A stretch of DNA of 64,000 bases from Usnea hakonensis (GCA_013423325.1 BLJB01000201.1:210930-274929); one strand, 5' to 3'; numbered from the stretch's first letter, positions 21,187 through 33,124 are shown. Program-made: numbers and translations. Notes: generated by a model not told the origin, from the letters alone.

Positions 21187-22507
21187 GGAGAAATGGGCCA
21201 TTGGCATGGGATCGAAAGGGGACGGGAGACCTCTGTCGGCACAATGAATTATAAACAAGTCGTACCTTCGTTTTGAATTTTTTGATCTATTTAATCCTGA
21301 GTTTATTCGCGCAACGTGCTCCATCTGGGCTCATTATACGTTCTTCAGCACATATCTAGTCGAGTCTGGAAATCAAATCTCTATGTCAATACTATTCTAT
21401 CATCGCTTAACATGAAAGAAAGCGTGTACACATGGCTTCATTTGCTCTGGACCATTCGTGATTTGGATCCGTGTCAGGCGGACCCCCATTCACCAATGTA
21501 GCTCCGACTCTGAGCGGCCACTTTCCAGTATCATGCTCTAGCATGAACAACGCTGCTACATCATAGTGTCCGTTGCATGTGCGAGCAATTTGCAACGGGC
21601 TACGGGGCATTTTAGCTTGCAGCCAATTGATAGTTCATTCAGCTCAAGATTGCTCGTTCTTAATGTGCCGTCTGACTGCAGCGAGATGTTCTGCAGCATG
21701 TTTGCTGCTATCCCTAGCCCTAAGAGGTTACGCTCCCGTGCGCTTTCTTCAATAGTGGAAACCTAAGGTAGGTTAAGGTACCTACCTTAGCGGAAAGCTA
21801 AGGTTTAGTTGTACCTTAGCTGACTAAAGTACCGTCAAAAGGCGGTGTAGAAACCCCAGCCAAGCCCCTAAGGTACCTACCTATCGTAAGGTACCTACCT
21901 TAAGGTAACAGGCGGCACCGGGAACTCCGACCGCATAGCAAAACGATGCCTCAAGTCTAGTCGTCCGACAGCTGGACAATGTAGGTAATTTGCATGACCA
22001 GCGAATCAAAGCGAAGTCGAGGCGCCATGTCGTGTTACAGTAACACTGCACAGGATCGTAGAATCGGGTATCATCGGCGATGGGCCACGAATGGATAATA
22101 CCATCAGCCCAGACGAAAAGCAAAGACGCGGCGTGTGCTTTGCAGGTAGGGCTATCAATGAATTTTCAACAACTTGCTATCTGATTTGACAAGGCGGCTG
22201 CCATCGAATGCGACGTGCAGTGACATGGAACGTTCGAGGCTCGGAGAAGGGCGCCAAATCAGCCACCACCTGCCCCTTTAGGAAATCAGAATGCTCCAAA
22301 TTTGGGGGCCGGTCGGTAATGTCAAACCGATACCTTGCAGCCTTATGCTGCAACCCTTCAATGCTGACCACCATGTTTTCGAGTAGATTCCGTCGTATCG
22401 ACGACTGATATAACTAGCTTTCACTCCAATGTTCTGCCCGAGGCTGACAGCCGCGCCTTGGCCGCATCCCATTGCGCAATACTCTGAAAAGGCGTCGTTG
22501 CCTGGGC
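21187..22507. other. Intergenic, 1.3 kb, with palindromic repeat cluster
   Basis: No gene supported. The notable content is the GGTACCT/AAGGTA cluster at 21770-21910. The segment 22200-22500 precedes the HET gene and is its probable promoter. Confidence 0.5.
21770..21910. repeat. Cluster of palindromic TAAGGTACCTACCTTA-type motifs
   Basis: Within 140 bp the words CCTAAGGTAGGTTAAGGTACCTACCTTAG, GCTAAGGTTTAG, GTACCTTAGC, CCTAAGGTACCTACC and GTAAGGTACCTACCTTAAGG occur in both orientations, so the stretch can fold into several alternative hairpins. Single copies of the same word lie at 9991-10015 and 36636-36652. It could be a MITE-like element, a decayed terminal repeat, or a dispersed intergenic signal. 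No target duplication was identified. Confidence 0.7.
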
Positions 22508-25024
22508 ATGGCGCGCACAGCAAATCCTTTGCCCGCATACCAACACCAACCATTGAGCCATCCCAATTCCCTTCGGCTACTTAAACTTTGGCATGGCGAT
22601 GAGCGAACAGAGGAGATTGTCTGTGATCTGGTGGAAGTTCCCCCCGAAAACAAGAGTCACCATGTATACGAAGCCTTGTCCTGGACATGGGATACTGCAG
22701 GCCCAACCAACTCGATCAAAATCAATAAAGAGGTCGATGGAGAAGATGCCGCCTTTGCTTTCACCATCTCTCGCAATCTCTACCTGGCTTTGAAAGCTCT
22801 TCGGTATAAAGAAAAGTCTCGAGTCTTATGGGTCGATGCAATTTGTATCAATCAAGATGCAGATCAGCTGGATGAAAGAAATCACCAAATCCCAATGATG
22901 CCCTCCATCTACGGAGGCGCAAAGCAGGTCTGTGTGTGGCTTGGCGACTCCAGCAAAGACAGCGACCAAGCTATAGACTTTATCGAAACGATTATGAAAG
23001 ATATCTGGAAGATTGATCTGCTATGCGGAGACCAGGATCAAACGGAAAATTGGGCGGCATTGCTGAAATTGATAATGAGACCGTGGTTTTCACGACGTTG
23101 GATAGTCCAGGAGATTGCTTTGGCTAGAGATGGCCTGATTTACTGTGGTCGGCGAACGATTAGCTGGCGAACGTTTTGCGATGCGGTATCCCTTTTTGTT
23201 GAGATAGAGACAGCAACTCATCGTCTCTCGGACATCATGAAGAAAGAATCCATCACCAACTACATTCCGGATTTCTTCAATGACGTTGCCGATCTGAGTG
23301 CGACTCTGCTGATTGATACAACCAATAGTCTTTTTCGCAGGCTACCAAATGGGAAAAAGGATAGTATATTGAGCCTTGAATACCTAGTGTCCCGGCTGTC
23401 AATGTTCAATACTACGCATCCCTCCGACGCGGTTTATTCTTTATTAGCGATTGCGAAAAACACCAATCCAAGTGCAGCTACCAGAAAGGAGGAAAACACC
23501 CTTGCTTTTCCGGAGTTATCAGCCCTCGCCCGTGGTATCAGCTCCAAACTTTTCTATGTCAACTACGATCAACCATATATCGACACCTGCAAAGACTTTG
23601 TCGAATTTTCGATTCGTCAATCAGAAGCATCTAGAGCTCTGGACATCATGTGTAGACCATGGGCGCAACGAGTCCAGAATGTTCAACCTACGGATAGTCA
23701 GCTCTGGGAGCTGCCTACTTGGATTCGTAGTGTCAAAGATGCGGCTTTCGAGGTCTATACGTCGCCTTCTGGACAGAAAATTGGCCGTATTAGCGCAGAC
23801 GCACTTGTCGGTTTACCAACCTTTGGCCAAAGGAACTACAGCGCTGCCGAGACCAAGAGATTGGATCTCAAGAAGTTGAGATTCGCAAAACGGTCTAGCC
23901 ACTACAGTATGTTTGTCGAAGGATTTGTCTATGATGAGATTGGCAGAATCGAAGAGATAGCCCGAGACGGCAACCTTCCCATGGCATGGCTTACCGCTGG
24001 TAATTGGAAGGATCACGACCAGGATCCGCCCGATGAACTATGGCGAACAATAGTCGCAAATAGAGGGCCAGATGGAAGGAACGCCTTGACCTTTTATCCG
24101 ACAGCCTTCAAAGAATCCTTGAGGAAAGGAAGGCAAGGTGACATACTGAAGACCGAAAGTCTGATCTACTATGGACAATGTTCAATAGTCGCTCAGTTTC
24201 TACGTAGGACGCAGGCCGTGATCTGGAATAGGCGGCTTACGCATACCAAAGGGCATACACATGAGAGACATGATGGCTGCAAGAAGCCTGAGAGGCCTGT
24301 GAGGCTAGGTCTGGTGCATCAAGACGCCAAACCTGGTCACCTGATCTGCTTTCTTTACGGATGCACTGTACCAGTCCTTCTGCGTCGGGTCGAAATTCCA
24401 GCCGGCCAAATCGAAAATGAGCGGATTGAGGACGCCATGATCACGGTGCGACGGGTGCGGGATGTGCTTAAAAGCCGGCAGGAGATCCGGAAGATAAGAA
24501 AAACCGAACTAAAGAAGTTGCAGAAGAGCCGCGGCCTCTCTCCAGTTGATAGGACTCCAGCTTCATTTTATTGCAAAACAAAAAAGCAAGACGTCCGGAT
24601 CGTCCCTCCTTGGATAGAGCGTCGATTCACAGATTATCAGATGCTTGCTACGGTCTGTCTTCCCGTATTCGCTTATTTATGTATACAAATCACCGAGACT
24701 GAGGCTCTTACGCACCTCATACTATCTGTTGCCCTTGGCTCTGTACTTGTTTTCGCCTACTCAGAGCGCAAAGTCTTGCGAAGACGGTTGCATAATGCTG
24801 ATAGGAGATGGAAGGAGATGATTGAACCTTGGTCGAAGACAATTACAACTTGGCAAGCCAAGATCCGGCCTCGTCCGAGTACGGATGAGCCTCTCAAGGA
24901 GAGCGTCAACAAGTATTTTTATGAATTCGTGGGTGAGTGCTACCTGCACGGTATGATGGACGGCGAAGCGATCAAGTATCAGAACGACAATGAGATCAAG
25001 GCCGAGACGTTCGAACTTCGTTGA
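22508..25024 (+). CDS. Heterokaryon-incompatibility (HET) domain protein with C-terminal membrane hairpin
   Basis: A single open frame of 838 aa without introns. The HET domain lies at about residues 45-210, with the usual blocks: YEALSWTWDTAG, NLYLALKALR, VLWVDAICINQDADQLDERNHQ, MPSIYGGAKQVCVWLG and PWFSRRWIVQEIALA. The C-terminal third has two hydrophobic helices (MLATVCLPVFAYLCIQI and LILSVALGSVLVFAY) flanked by basic residues, then a charged tail. This suggests membrane association, less usual than a purely soluble HET protein. HET domains are TIR-like effectors that trigger cell death on non-self fusion. An ATG 12 codons upstream (22472) is in frame; 22508 was preferred because family members start close to the YQHQPLSHPNSLRLL motif. 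Confidence 0.92.
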   Translation: MARTANPLPAYQHQPLSHPNSLRLLKLWHGDERTEEIVCDLVEVPPENKSHHVYEALSWTWDTAGPTNSIKINKEVDGEDAAFAFTISRNLYLALKALRYKEKSRVLWVDAICINQDADQLDERNHQIPMMPSIYGGAKQVCVWLGDSSKDSDQAIDFIETIMKDIWKIDLLCGDQDQTENWAALLKLIMRPWFSRRWIVQEIALARDGLIYCGRRTISWRTFCDAVSLFVEIETATHRLSDIMKKESITNYIPDFFNDVADLSATLLIDTTNSLFRRLPNGKKDSILSLEYLVSRLSMFNTTHPSDAVYSLLAIAKNTNPSAATRKEENTLAFPELSALARGISSKLFYVNYDQPYIDTCKDFVEFSIRQSEASRALDIMCRPWAQRVQNVQPTDSQLWELPTWIRSVKDAAFEVYTSPSGQKIGRISADALVGLPTFGQRNYSAAETKRLDLKKLRFAKRSSHYSMFVEGFVYDEIGRIEEIARDGNLPMAWLTAGNWKDHDQDPPDELWRTIVANRGPDGRNALTFYPTAFKESLRKGRQGDILKTESLIYYGQCSIVAQFLRRTQAVIWNRRLTHTKGHTHERHDGCKKPERPVRLGLVHQDAKPGHLICFLYGCTVPVLLRRVEIPAGQIENERIEDAMITVRRVRDVLKSRQEIRKIRKTELKKLQKSRGLSPVDRTPASFYCKTKKQDVRIVPPWIERRFTDYQMLATVCLPVFAYLCIQITETEALTHLILSVALGSVLVFAYSERKVLRRRLHNADRRWKEMIEPWSKTITTWQAKIRPRPSTDEPLKESVNKYFYEFVGECYLHGMMDGEAIKYQNDNEIKAETFELR

Positions 25025-26248
25025 GGAGCCGACGGATCCGATTTCCTTTCCGCTGTGTATTATTACAGGAACCTTTCTGCTCAGATTTTGAGACATTTTT
25101 GGGATTTTATCTGGACTCAGGACCAGGCTCATTGGTCGAGAAAAGTAATGCGCGGCTTCCGGGGTGATGTGGGATTCAGAGCTCGGAATTATGAACACCG
25201 TGTTTATGGGAAAAAGGAGGAGACATCTACTTGAAAAGAAAAGTCTATCACTAATTTTGGACATGACCTTTTGATTCCTTTCATCGTGTATTAGTACAAG
25301 ATACCCAGTTCACTTTTCAGTGCACTTATATAATGCACCGAGTACTCCAGCGCTGGACAGCACAGCGCGTTGACCGACGGAGCTGTACGAAGCAATTTGA
25401 TTGGAATGAAAGCAGCGCGCGCAATTCTTCGCGAGGTATATTCTGGCTACATGTAGCAACAAGAAATGTCTATGCGGCCTTTGGCCGCTAGACGTGCATA
25501 CGTAAGGTAAATATCAGGATACCTAATGTTGAAACATGTGTAGTATAAGAGATGCTCGCACTGCTACTAATGCTCTAGAAGTCAATTAGAAGTGTCTAAG
25601 TCATTCCCTCCCTTCGATCATGACACCACCTAATTCCGATACCATAGTCCCATTCTTCATTCATCACGGCCATCCTCTTCGGCCCCAAGGAAATCGGTCA
25701 AAGAATTCAAAACATCCCAATCGACCGATCCACGGGATCCAATGCGCAACATGAATCCGGCCTCCCTCAAGCTAAGCCCACAACCGGCTTTATTCGAAAG
25801 CGAAATGACGGCACTGAGTTAGGGGTGGATGTGGTAAGTTTAAGTACGTCGGGCTAATGGAGAAACAGTAATTAGTTTTTTGTACAGGCGAATTGCGAGT
25901 CCTGTTGTTCTTTATGCTTTTGCAAATCGGAAGTTGAATCTCTGAGGACCGCTTTTCTTTCTGGAAGGAAGGAAGAAAGGTTGAGACTGGATAAGATAGG
26001 AGGGCATGTCTTGTTGACTTGCGAGCGTGACGTGGAGTCCTTATCTTCAGATTCTACTTATTAAGTCAAGATCGTGGGTCCATGGCTCCTGAACATGATA
26101 AAGTAAGGGCCGCAGTAAGACTTTCAAACAAAGACTCCTAAACGGATATCTTGAGGGTTGATAAATACTGGTTTGGATCAAATTTCATCGTCCCAGGTCC
26201 CGACATCCTGGAACCGATCTAATCATTGCCATGCGTAGGTTTAGGGGT
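25025..26248. other. Intergenic between convergent HET and esterase genes
   Basis: About 1.2 kb. No gene supported; the largest frame (minus, 24761-25264) is mostly antisense to the HET gene. A perfect 15-bp palindrome-like element GCGGCCTTTGGCCGC lies at 25474-25488. Frames antisense to the esterase 3' end are shadows. Confidence 0.5.
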
Positions 26249-27294
26249 CTAGGGTTTGTGATACGCATTGAAGAAATCCATGATAATGGGAGATGCATTG
26301 ATAGGTGAAACGGTGAGGCTGGCATTCGGCCAATTGTGACCCAGGTCGGTGATATTATAGTGCCGCACGATATCCCGAAACCCATTACACGAGTACGTGA
26401 CATGACGGTACCCCTTTTCGGGCGTAGATGTCTCCTCGGTCGCTGGGTCCGTACAGCCATCACGCCGCGCCCACCACGAAAGCCAATCCGGGATCGAGGG
26501 CAAAGGGCCCGCGTTTCCGGAGCCGCCGTTGTACTTGATGGTTTTGTCGACGTAGCCGTGGAATTCGAGGATCGGAAGAGGCGACCGGGAAGGTGTGCAG
26601 TCGGTGAAATTAGTGTCGGTGTAGAAGGCGCCGGACACGGGAGCGAAGGCGGCAAAAGGGGCCCCGTAGAGCGCAGAGCATGCGAGAGTGTTGGTGAAGC
26701 CGCCGCCGTCGGACATGCCGTTGGCGTAGATGCTGGAGGTGTCGATGCAGTAGTTGTCTTCGAGGTGGGTTATGAGGTCGCTTGTGAAAAGCCTGTCTTG
26801 GACGCCGGGCGCGGGGTTGAATTCTCCTTCCCAGGACCGCTTGCCGCCCTTGAAAATTGGTCAGTAAGGCTCGACAATGATATCTCAGTGCAGATTGTGA
26901 TACTGGGATGGGTGGGGAAATCCAGGGTGACTCTACTCACGGCGCCTTTGAGACCCTGGGGATATACTGCAATCATATTCGGATTGATCGCATCGTTTGA
27001 GAACTGAGATAGGATTTCTTGGGGCACCATGTCTTGACCATGGCCATGGTAGGATATGACGAGAGGAGCCGGAGTATTCGGGTCATAGCTACGAGGTAAA
27101 TGTAGCCTGTACGTACGGTTGCCTCCGTTGGTTGCAAGTTGGAAGTTCTTGGATACCCCGTCGACTACATGAGGTTTCGAGCAGCCCGCTGTACGTCCAG
27201 ATATAAGAGCTCTGCCATTCACTGAAATGAAGCATCCGCTGGCGAACACCAATGCGTAGAATACACAAGCCTTGAAGTAACGTGTGGAGATCAT
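26249..27294 (-). CDS. Secreted feruloyl-esterase-like / PHB-depolymerase-family hydrolase
   Basis: Exons 27294-26941 and 26848-26249 on the minus strand (92-nt intron) give 317 aa. A signal peptide begins MISTRYFKACVFYALVFASG with cleavage expected near VNGRA. The mature start GCSKPH is typical of family CE1/Est_PHB feruloyl esterases. The strand PLVISYHGHGQD holds the oxyanion region, YANGMSDGGGF is the GxSxG nucleophile elbow, FHGYVDKTIKY carries the acid and GHNWP the catalytic histidine. All three triad positions are present. The enzyme is expected to release ferulate or other aromatic acids from plant cell-wall arabinoxylan. A longer upstream ATG (27360) exists but would bury the signal peptide. 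Confidence 0.88.
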
Positions 27295-28511
27295 GATGAT
27301 AAGTTGAGTGGGAAACAGGGAACGGAAGACTCGAACGAAGACTGACAAGCTTGAGGTCACTCTTTACTTATAGACGGGCCGTGTAGTGGCATCGGAGCGG
27401 GAATTGTGGTCTGACTAAGACCTAATGGTGAGACTATTGTCAGACCAGCATGAATGCTGAACAACCATAAAAGAACCCTTATTATGGTAACTTTTGCGGT
27501 AAGCGTCAAAGATATAAGAAGTTCAAGATTTCAAGCATCTCGGGTCGCATAAATATTTGAAGAGAACTGAACACAGCCACAGAGCGCGCAGGCATTTGGC
27601 CCGTCTATGTTGTATTTATAGCCACGAGCCGTTGGCGCATTTGTCAATATTCGCCGAGGCTATTTCTTTGCCCACTGGGTTGCCAAGGCTCGGTGCGGTT
27701 TGTAACATGCATGAAAAACAACGTGTCCATACACAATTGGTCCCGTCGATATCTTAGAGCGCAGGTCAAGTATGAGAAAATCGAGCATCATCACACAAAT
27801 CCGATAGTAGTTGGGTTGAAGTGGGTATGATTTGGGTGCAGTCATGCTACTTTCTGGTCTTGAATTGTAATAATATCAGCACTCCTCTCTAGCAGCCATT
27901 GCACAACCTTCACCCAGCTATTATGGGCCGGGATGTGCTAGGCTGTCTGTCTCTCACTTTTCTGTTGACATTGATGTTGCTGGCCTTACAATCTTTCGGA
28001 ACGGTGCGCTGGATTCGCAAATACTCGTACGAGTACGTGGGAGTGTTTTACGGTTTGGGCTCTCGCGGTTGGGTTATCTACATTCATGGCTGTTGATGGA
28101 TTATGTATGATTGGGGCGATCTTTGCATACTGTATTCCAATGGGTTGAGACTGTTGGACTGGACGTTGAAGAGCTTAGATACTGGCTTTATATGCAGAAT
28201 GTACAGGGATTGTGGTTCTTGTGGCGGCGACGATTTGGTCATTCATACTAGCAGGAGATAGGAAGATGGACTAGATCCAATGGTTAAAGACATTGGCATG
28301 CAAGTTGTGGTTTGTAGACTCTATGAACATGTAATGAAATGGCTTCCCTCTTACGCAAGCATTTTGCTGATCCAAACCGCCGTCATTGTTTTCTGTGTGC
28401 AGTATCAAAGCATGATGTGTTGAATGTCTCCAAAGCTTGGCCTCTTGAACACCAACCCCGGAGTCCTGTTTCCTGTTCCTGCTTTCCGTAACATGCGCCT
28501 GACTTATCACC
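27295..28511. other. Intergenic, 1.2 kb
   Basis: No gene supported. The first 100-200 bp upstream of the esterase start are its promoter. The remaining frames (27557-27757, 27899-28096, 28271-28621) are short, unspliceable and without family features. Confidence 0.5.
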
Positions 28512-30095
28512 TCAACCTGGCCAGCCAATGGTGACAATAAAGCTGTAGCATGATTTACCGTCCGTTTCCAGATTGAAGTCAAGATCGAGATCGGAGAGGT
28601 ACTTTGTTGAGGCAGAGTCATCTTCGTCCGCGCGCAGATAGGGATGGCGGCCGCCGTTCACGACATATTTTTCGATTTCTTTGCCCATGGCTAAGCGCTC
28701 TGCAGGAAGTCCTGCAGGAAACAACTCGCCGCTCTGGTGGTAATTTTGCCAGGACCCTTCAGTTGGAAAGGAAAGTAATAGCATTGATGTCTTGAGAAAC
28801 TCAATCACCACCTCCCAACGTCCCTCCAAAAGCTCTACTTCACGAAAGCTGAGCTCACGCAGATTTGGCATCCTGATTTTCAAGAGATGGCACAGGTTTT
28901 TGACACTGACTCCGAACCCGAATAATTTGAGCTTGGCCAGTGCAATCCACTGGGTGCCATCCGTAGGAAAGATCTTCCAATATCTGTGAGACGAAGGAAT
29001 CCGAACATGTCGATCTCGATCCAACGGTGCGGACAGTTCCAAAATTCTTAGCCCTCTCATGGACCCAAGCAAACCTTGTATGGTAGGCAGGTACCGGGCC
29101 TCGTTGTGAGATGACCAGTTATCGCCATGCAAACCAAGGGCATACTGCTCGAGACTCGAATATGCACTGATATTGCCATTCTTGATGACTCCGCTAAGGT
29201 ATGGATCGAATACTGCAACAGGAAGCCTGGACATGGCAAACGAGCAAAGACGTTTCTGCGATAGCGATAACGCACTGGTGATAACCTCAAATACATCCAT
29301 GTGGTTCACTGGTCGGCGTGTGGACCAGGACCAGGGGTTCCGAGCTTTCACCAAGCCTGTAGTCAAAACCTCTACCCAATCACTTTCCGGCGGATCATCA
29401 GACATGAGACCGAAACTACCCATTCCGTTTGGTGATGGAAGAGAAAGTTGCCGTCTTCGAGCAAAAGGAGAACCATAGAAGTAAGAGTAAGTTTGATCCT
29501 CGGTAATGTCTAGATCTTGCAGATTCGAGGTAGACCAGCCATTGGTGACCTCAATAGATTTTAGGAGTTCAAGTCTGCCGAGCCCGCGTTTCAAGATTCC
29601 GAGGAACTCTCCATTCATCATGATCCTTTTCTGGTATTCTTCACGATCTCCCCATTCACGATAACTCTTCCGAATAAAATCGGAGCCGGTGAGCTCTTTC
29701 CGTACACTATCTGGCTCATTGAAGCATCTCTTTATAAATTGTGTGAACCCTGCATCTTTGTTGCCCAAACATGCCCGATAGAGTTTAGGGTAAGAAGTCA
29801 CCTGCCTGCGGAATGCTTCGGTGTACATAACCGGGCACACTCCCAACGCGAACATTGTATTATCGTACTCAAGAGTCCTAACACAACGGCTGAGCAGCGC
29901 ATTCTGCGTGATGAAATTGAAGACCTCAATATCTTCCTCTCGCGGCGAAATGTAAATCTTGCTGAACAGATACACCGAGGCGGGGGCTGACCATGACTTC
30001 GATACGGAACGGCAGGCCTTGAGATCGGGATTCGTAAGGTATCCGCAAATGTCGAGAATGAGTTCGTTCGGGAGTGCCATGCTGAGGTCGATCAA
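28512..30095 (-). CDS. F-box protein
   Basis: One uninterrupted frame of 527 aa. The F-box is at the extreme N-terminus (ALPNELILDICGYLTNPDLKACRSVSKSW, residues about 7-36, here cut to its core ALPNELILDICGYL). The rest shows leucine-rich, irregular repeats (LRILELSAPL; LFGFGVSVKNLCHLLKIRMP; LRELSFREVELLEG) consistent with a diverged LRR substrate-binding domain. F-box proteins recruit substrates to SCF ubiquitin ligases through Skp1. The Met at 30080, right before ALPNE, is an equally good start. It is a paralog of the next F-box gene, 660 bp upstream on the same strand. Confidence 0.85.
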   Translation of the reverse strand: MIDLSMALPNELILDICGYLTNPDLKACRSVSKSWSAPASVYLFSKIYISPREEDIEVFNFITQNALLSRCVRTLEYDNTMFALGVCPVMYTEAFRRQVTSYPKLYRACLGNKDAGFTQFIKRCFNEPDSVRKELTGSDFIRKSYREWGDREEYQKRIMMNGEFLGILKRGLGRLELLKSIEVTNGWSTSNLQDLDITEDQTYSYFYGSPFARRRQLSLPSPNGMGSFGLMSDDPPESDWVEVLTTGLVKARNPWSWSTRRPVNHMDVFEVITSALSLSQKRLCSFAMSRLPVAVFDPYLSGVIKNGNISAYSSLEQYALGLHGDNWSSHNEARYLPTIQGLLGSMRGLRILELSAPLDRDRHVRIPSSHRYWKIFPTDGTQWIALAKLKLFGFGVSVKNLCHLLKIRMPNLRELSFREVELLEGRWEVVIEFLKTSMLLLSFPTEGSWQNYHQSGELFPAGLPAERLAMGKEIEKYVVNGGRHPYLRADEDDSASTKYLSDLDLDFNLETDGKSCYSFIVTIGWPG

Positions 30096-30758
30096 TGCCC
30101 GAGGGTTGGGGAAGGTGGATGAGGCAGGAGTGAAAGATGACTTTTACTGATTTTGATTGCTGAGATGCGGGGAACACGGCTCAACGAGAGTCACATACCT
30201 ACTTTGAAACGTGATATGAATGAGGTGCATAACACTTCTGCTTTAAGCTTAGCGTAAAAGTATCTTGGCAGAGGCTTTGATCACATGTACAACATACGGG
30301 TGCAACCCTCCCCATTTCGCCAAGCCTATGAGCCACAAGCGGACTAGATAAAAGAAAAGAGCCAGCAGGCACGCCCCATGACGGCGAGCTACCAGGCGAA
30401 AGTGGAGAATTTAGAGCTGGTGTGACATGTTCAAAATTGGGTCTTCCGATTCATTCGTGTACGAGTACTACTGCAACATGTCCACTTGGCCTCTTCATAC
30501 ATTGCTCTATTGGGCTCAGCCTGTTACTATTTTAGGGCGCAATGCATCAAGCGTGGAATTGTAGCGAGATCTTCTATCGAAAGGCTATCTACCTTCCTCG
30601 ACAAAAAGGAGCATGAATGCTAATGTTGCACTTTTTACTCACATGGTCTCTTGCCGTGGTGTGACAAAACGGGTGTAGCCGGGGGTATCACTTGGGATCG
30701 TAAATACATGAATAGGCAAACACATTTCAGGGCCAGTAGCTCGATGGTCGAGCATATT
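30096..30758. other. Spacer between the two F-box genes
   Basis: About 660 bp holding the promoter of the downstream F-box gene and the 3' end of the upstream one. No repeat or extra gene was seen. Confidence 0.5.
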
Positions 30759-32895
30759 CTAGCACACGTAATCGAACTCCCACCGCTCTCGGTCAGTGTA
30801 TCGGGTGTTTGTTGAGATCTCGTTGATGAGAGATTTCAATAGACGGTCAGCTGGAGTCTCCATTCCCGCCTCATTGAATTGCCAATCCTCCGCGAGTTCC
30901 AATAAGTAGGATGATGAATCAGCGACGAGATCCATTGGCTCAAGGCAAGGATGCTTTTTGCCGTTGCCTTTACGGCCATTAACCAGGAAATTGCTCATTC
31001 CTGATTTCATTCCGCCGCGGAGATCACCATCGTCCATTTCTGTCTCTAAATAGAACCCCAGGAAGTCATACTCCTTGCCTCCAGGTGTAAGGTAGCTCTC
31101 ATCGTAGAAGTCGAACGAATCAAAGTGTCCCTGCATCATGAGAAGCTCAAACATGCCTTGCCACTTTCCTGTGAGAAGATCTATGGATCCAACAGTAAGG
31201 TGGCGCAGCTTCGGCATGCTGATCAGTAAGAGGTCGGCCAGTTCGTGCGCATGAACCTCGAGGATCCCTTTGAAACGAAAGGTTGTAAGACTTGGACTTG
31301 GCCATTGGCCGTGCTGGGAGAACCAGTCATTATATTTGATAACTGTGGCTTGCGGGAACCAGAGATCCAAGGTCTTCAGGTTCGGCATTCCTCTGAGAGA
31401 CAGATGCAGCCCAAGGAAGTTTGACATGAAGTAGGGGCGGACCCCGTCATCCTCTCGATCGAACTGAAGGTGTAATACTTCGAGACAGCAACCAAACTCA
31501 ATTCTTGTGGTGCTATACGGCACCCCTTTCGTACCCGGCACTATTTTCATCGACTGAGCTTTCTTTGAAAGCAATTCGTGATCAGTCGCTTCGGCGAAGA
31601 TGCTGGGGGAAATGTTGCCATAGAACTTGAAGGAACGAAGCTTTGTTCCCGTGATCGATAGCGCTTTGTTGAGTAAGCCAAAGTGGTAGTTCCTATCAAG
31701 GTAGGTCAAGTCGCGGTCGGATGGTTCACCGCGATAAGGTCCACGGCATGGCACAAGCTGGCACGGATCCCAAGAGCACCTGACCACCGAACCGATTTGT
31801 TGCCTTGGAAGAGCAGAGTGCGTGGTAAGGCCTTCATCCCAGTCCCAAGTACCACGGATGACCACAGACTTGAGGTGATCGAATCTATTGATCCCATCTA
31901 CCAGAGCGTTGAACAACTTGTCCGTCTGAAAGCGATCTTCTCTTTGGAAGCCTTCCTCATATCTAGCTCGCCGCATCCAATCTTTATATCCACGTTTGAT
32001 GAAATCGAAGTCTTTGTAGCGATCGAATTCTGCGCGAGTTTTGATCTCCCCCCTTAGATTCGCATTTACAAATGTGTTGACTTGCGGATCTGGACCTTCA
32101 AAAGGTTCCTTGAGGAGATACGTCATGTACCATAGCTGTGACGAAAGATACTTGATGTATCGACGTTTTGTCATGTTGGCATAATATCCGGAAACATCGT
32201 AATGAATTGTCTTGACGAAACTTCTAAGGAATCGATTGCTCATGATACCCTTGTACGCTTTCAGATCTTCTTCGTGAACAGAGAAGTAAACAGATTTGAA
32301 GAGTAGTTGCGTAACAGGAAGACACAAGGCTTTTGAGCACATGCGAAGAGTCTTGAGGTCCTTCTTCTCAAGCATAGAAAAAACAGTGTCGGAAACCTGC
32401 ATAGTTCTGATTTAGCATAAGTCTGTAAGAGTAATAGCGGGACACGGATGAGGTGTTATCAGAAAGGTGAGATGGTGAGACTGCTTGTACACGTCTCAAA
32501 CTCAAAGACAGTATCGCGCTGGATGGTTCAGAGATCGCACTTACGAGATAAAATGCATCCATGTGGCCACTCTCGGGGAGGATACGATCTCTATTCGTGA
32601 TACCCATTCCTTGCATACCGGCAAGGATCTCAGTAATTCTGGAGTGGCTACCGATATCATCAAGGTCTGGGGTCTCACTAGTCATGCTCCATGTTGGTGC
32701 CATTGCTAGCTTGGTTATGATCTTGTCGAACCCAATGTTGGCTAACAGAAGGTCAAGGGGAATTAATGGTCTAATGACTGGTGGAGTGTGTTGCAGTCCA
32801 TGTGGAGCTGGACCAAGGTGTTTCACATATCGTGATGATCCAGCCCCAAATGAATGACTGGATTTCATGTTTTCCATGATTGGTTGACCGGTCAA
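30759..32895 (-). CDS. F-box-like protein, paralog of its neighbour
   Basis: Exons 32895-32545 and 32396-30759 (148-nt intron, GTAAGT donor, GCAG acceptor) give 662 aa. Exon 1 encodes a 117-residue extension with no recognised domain. The joint rebuilds the end of an F-box (DTVFSMLEKKDLKTLRMCSKAL), followed by the same VYFSVHEEDLKAYKGIMS and FLRSFVKTIHYD blocks that the neighbouring gene shows as IYISPREEDIEVFNFIT and LLSRCVRTLEYD. The remainder is LRR-like with repeated LKTLDL and LRHLTV strands. Tandem same-strand paralogs with low identity imply an old duplication and rapid divergence, common for fungal F-box families. The start could be any of several Met codons in exon 1. Confidence 0.78.
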
Positions 32896-33124
32896 TTGTT
32901 TTTACGAGACCGAAAGACGCTAAACGATATTGGGAATAAGAGAAAAGAGTCACAGCAGAAGACAGTGGGGGCTGTGGTACTAAAATAAGCTTACTGTGGA
33001 CCCTAAACAAAGGACGGCGAATTTAGCGTCTATTAGTCAGCCTTTCATACCAACAATGTTGTTCCGGTTACCTACTTAATTGTACTTTCATAGCTTGCAT
33101 CTCTTTAATGCATTACTCAGGGAA

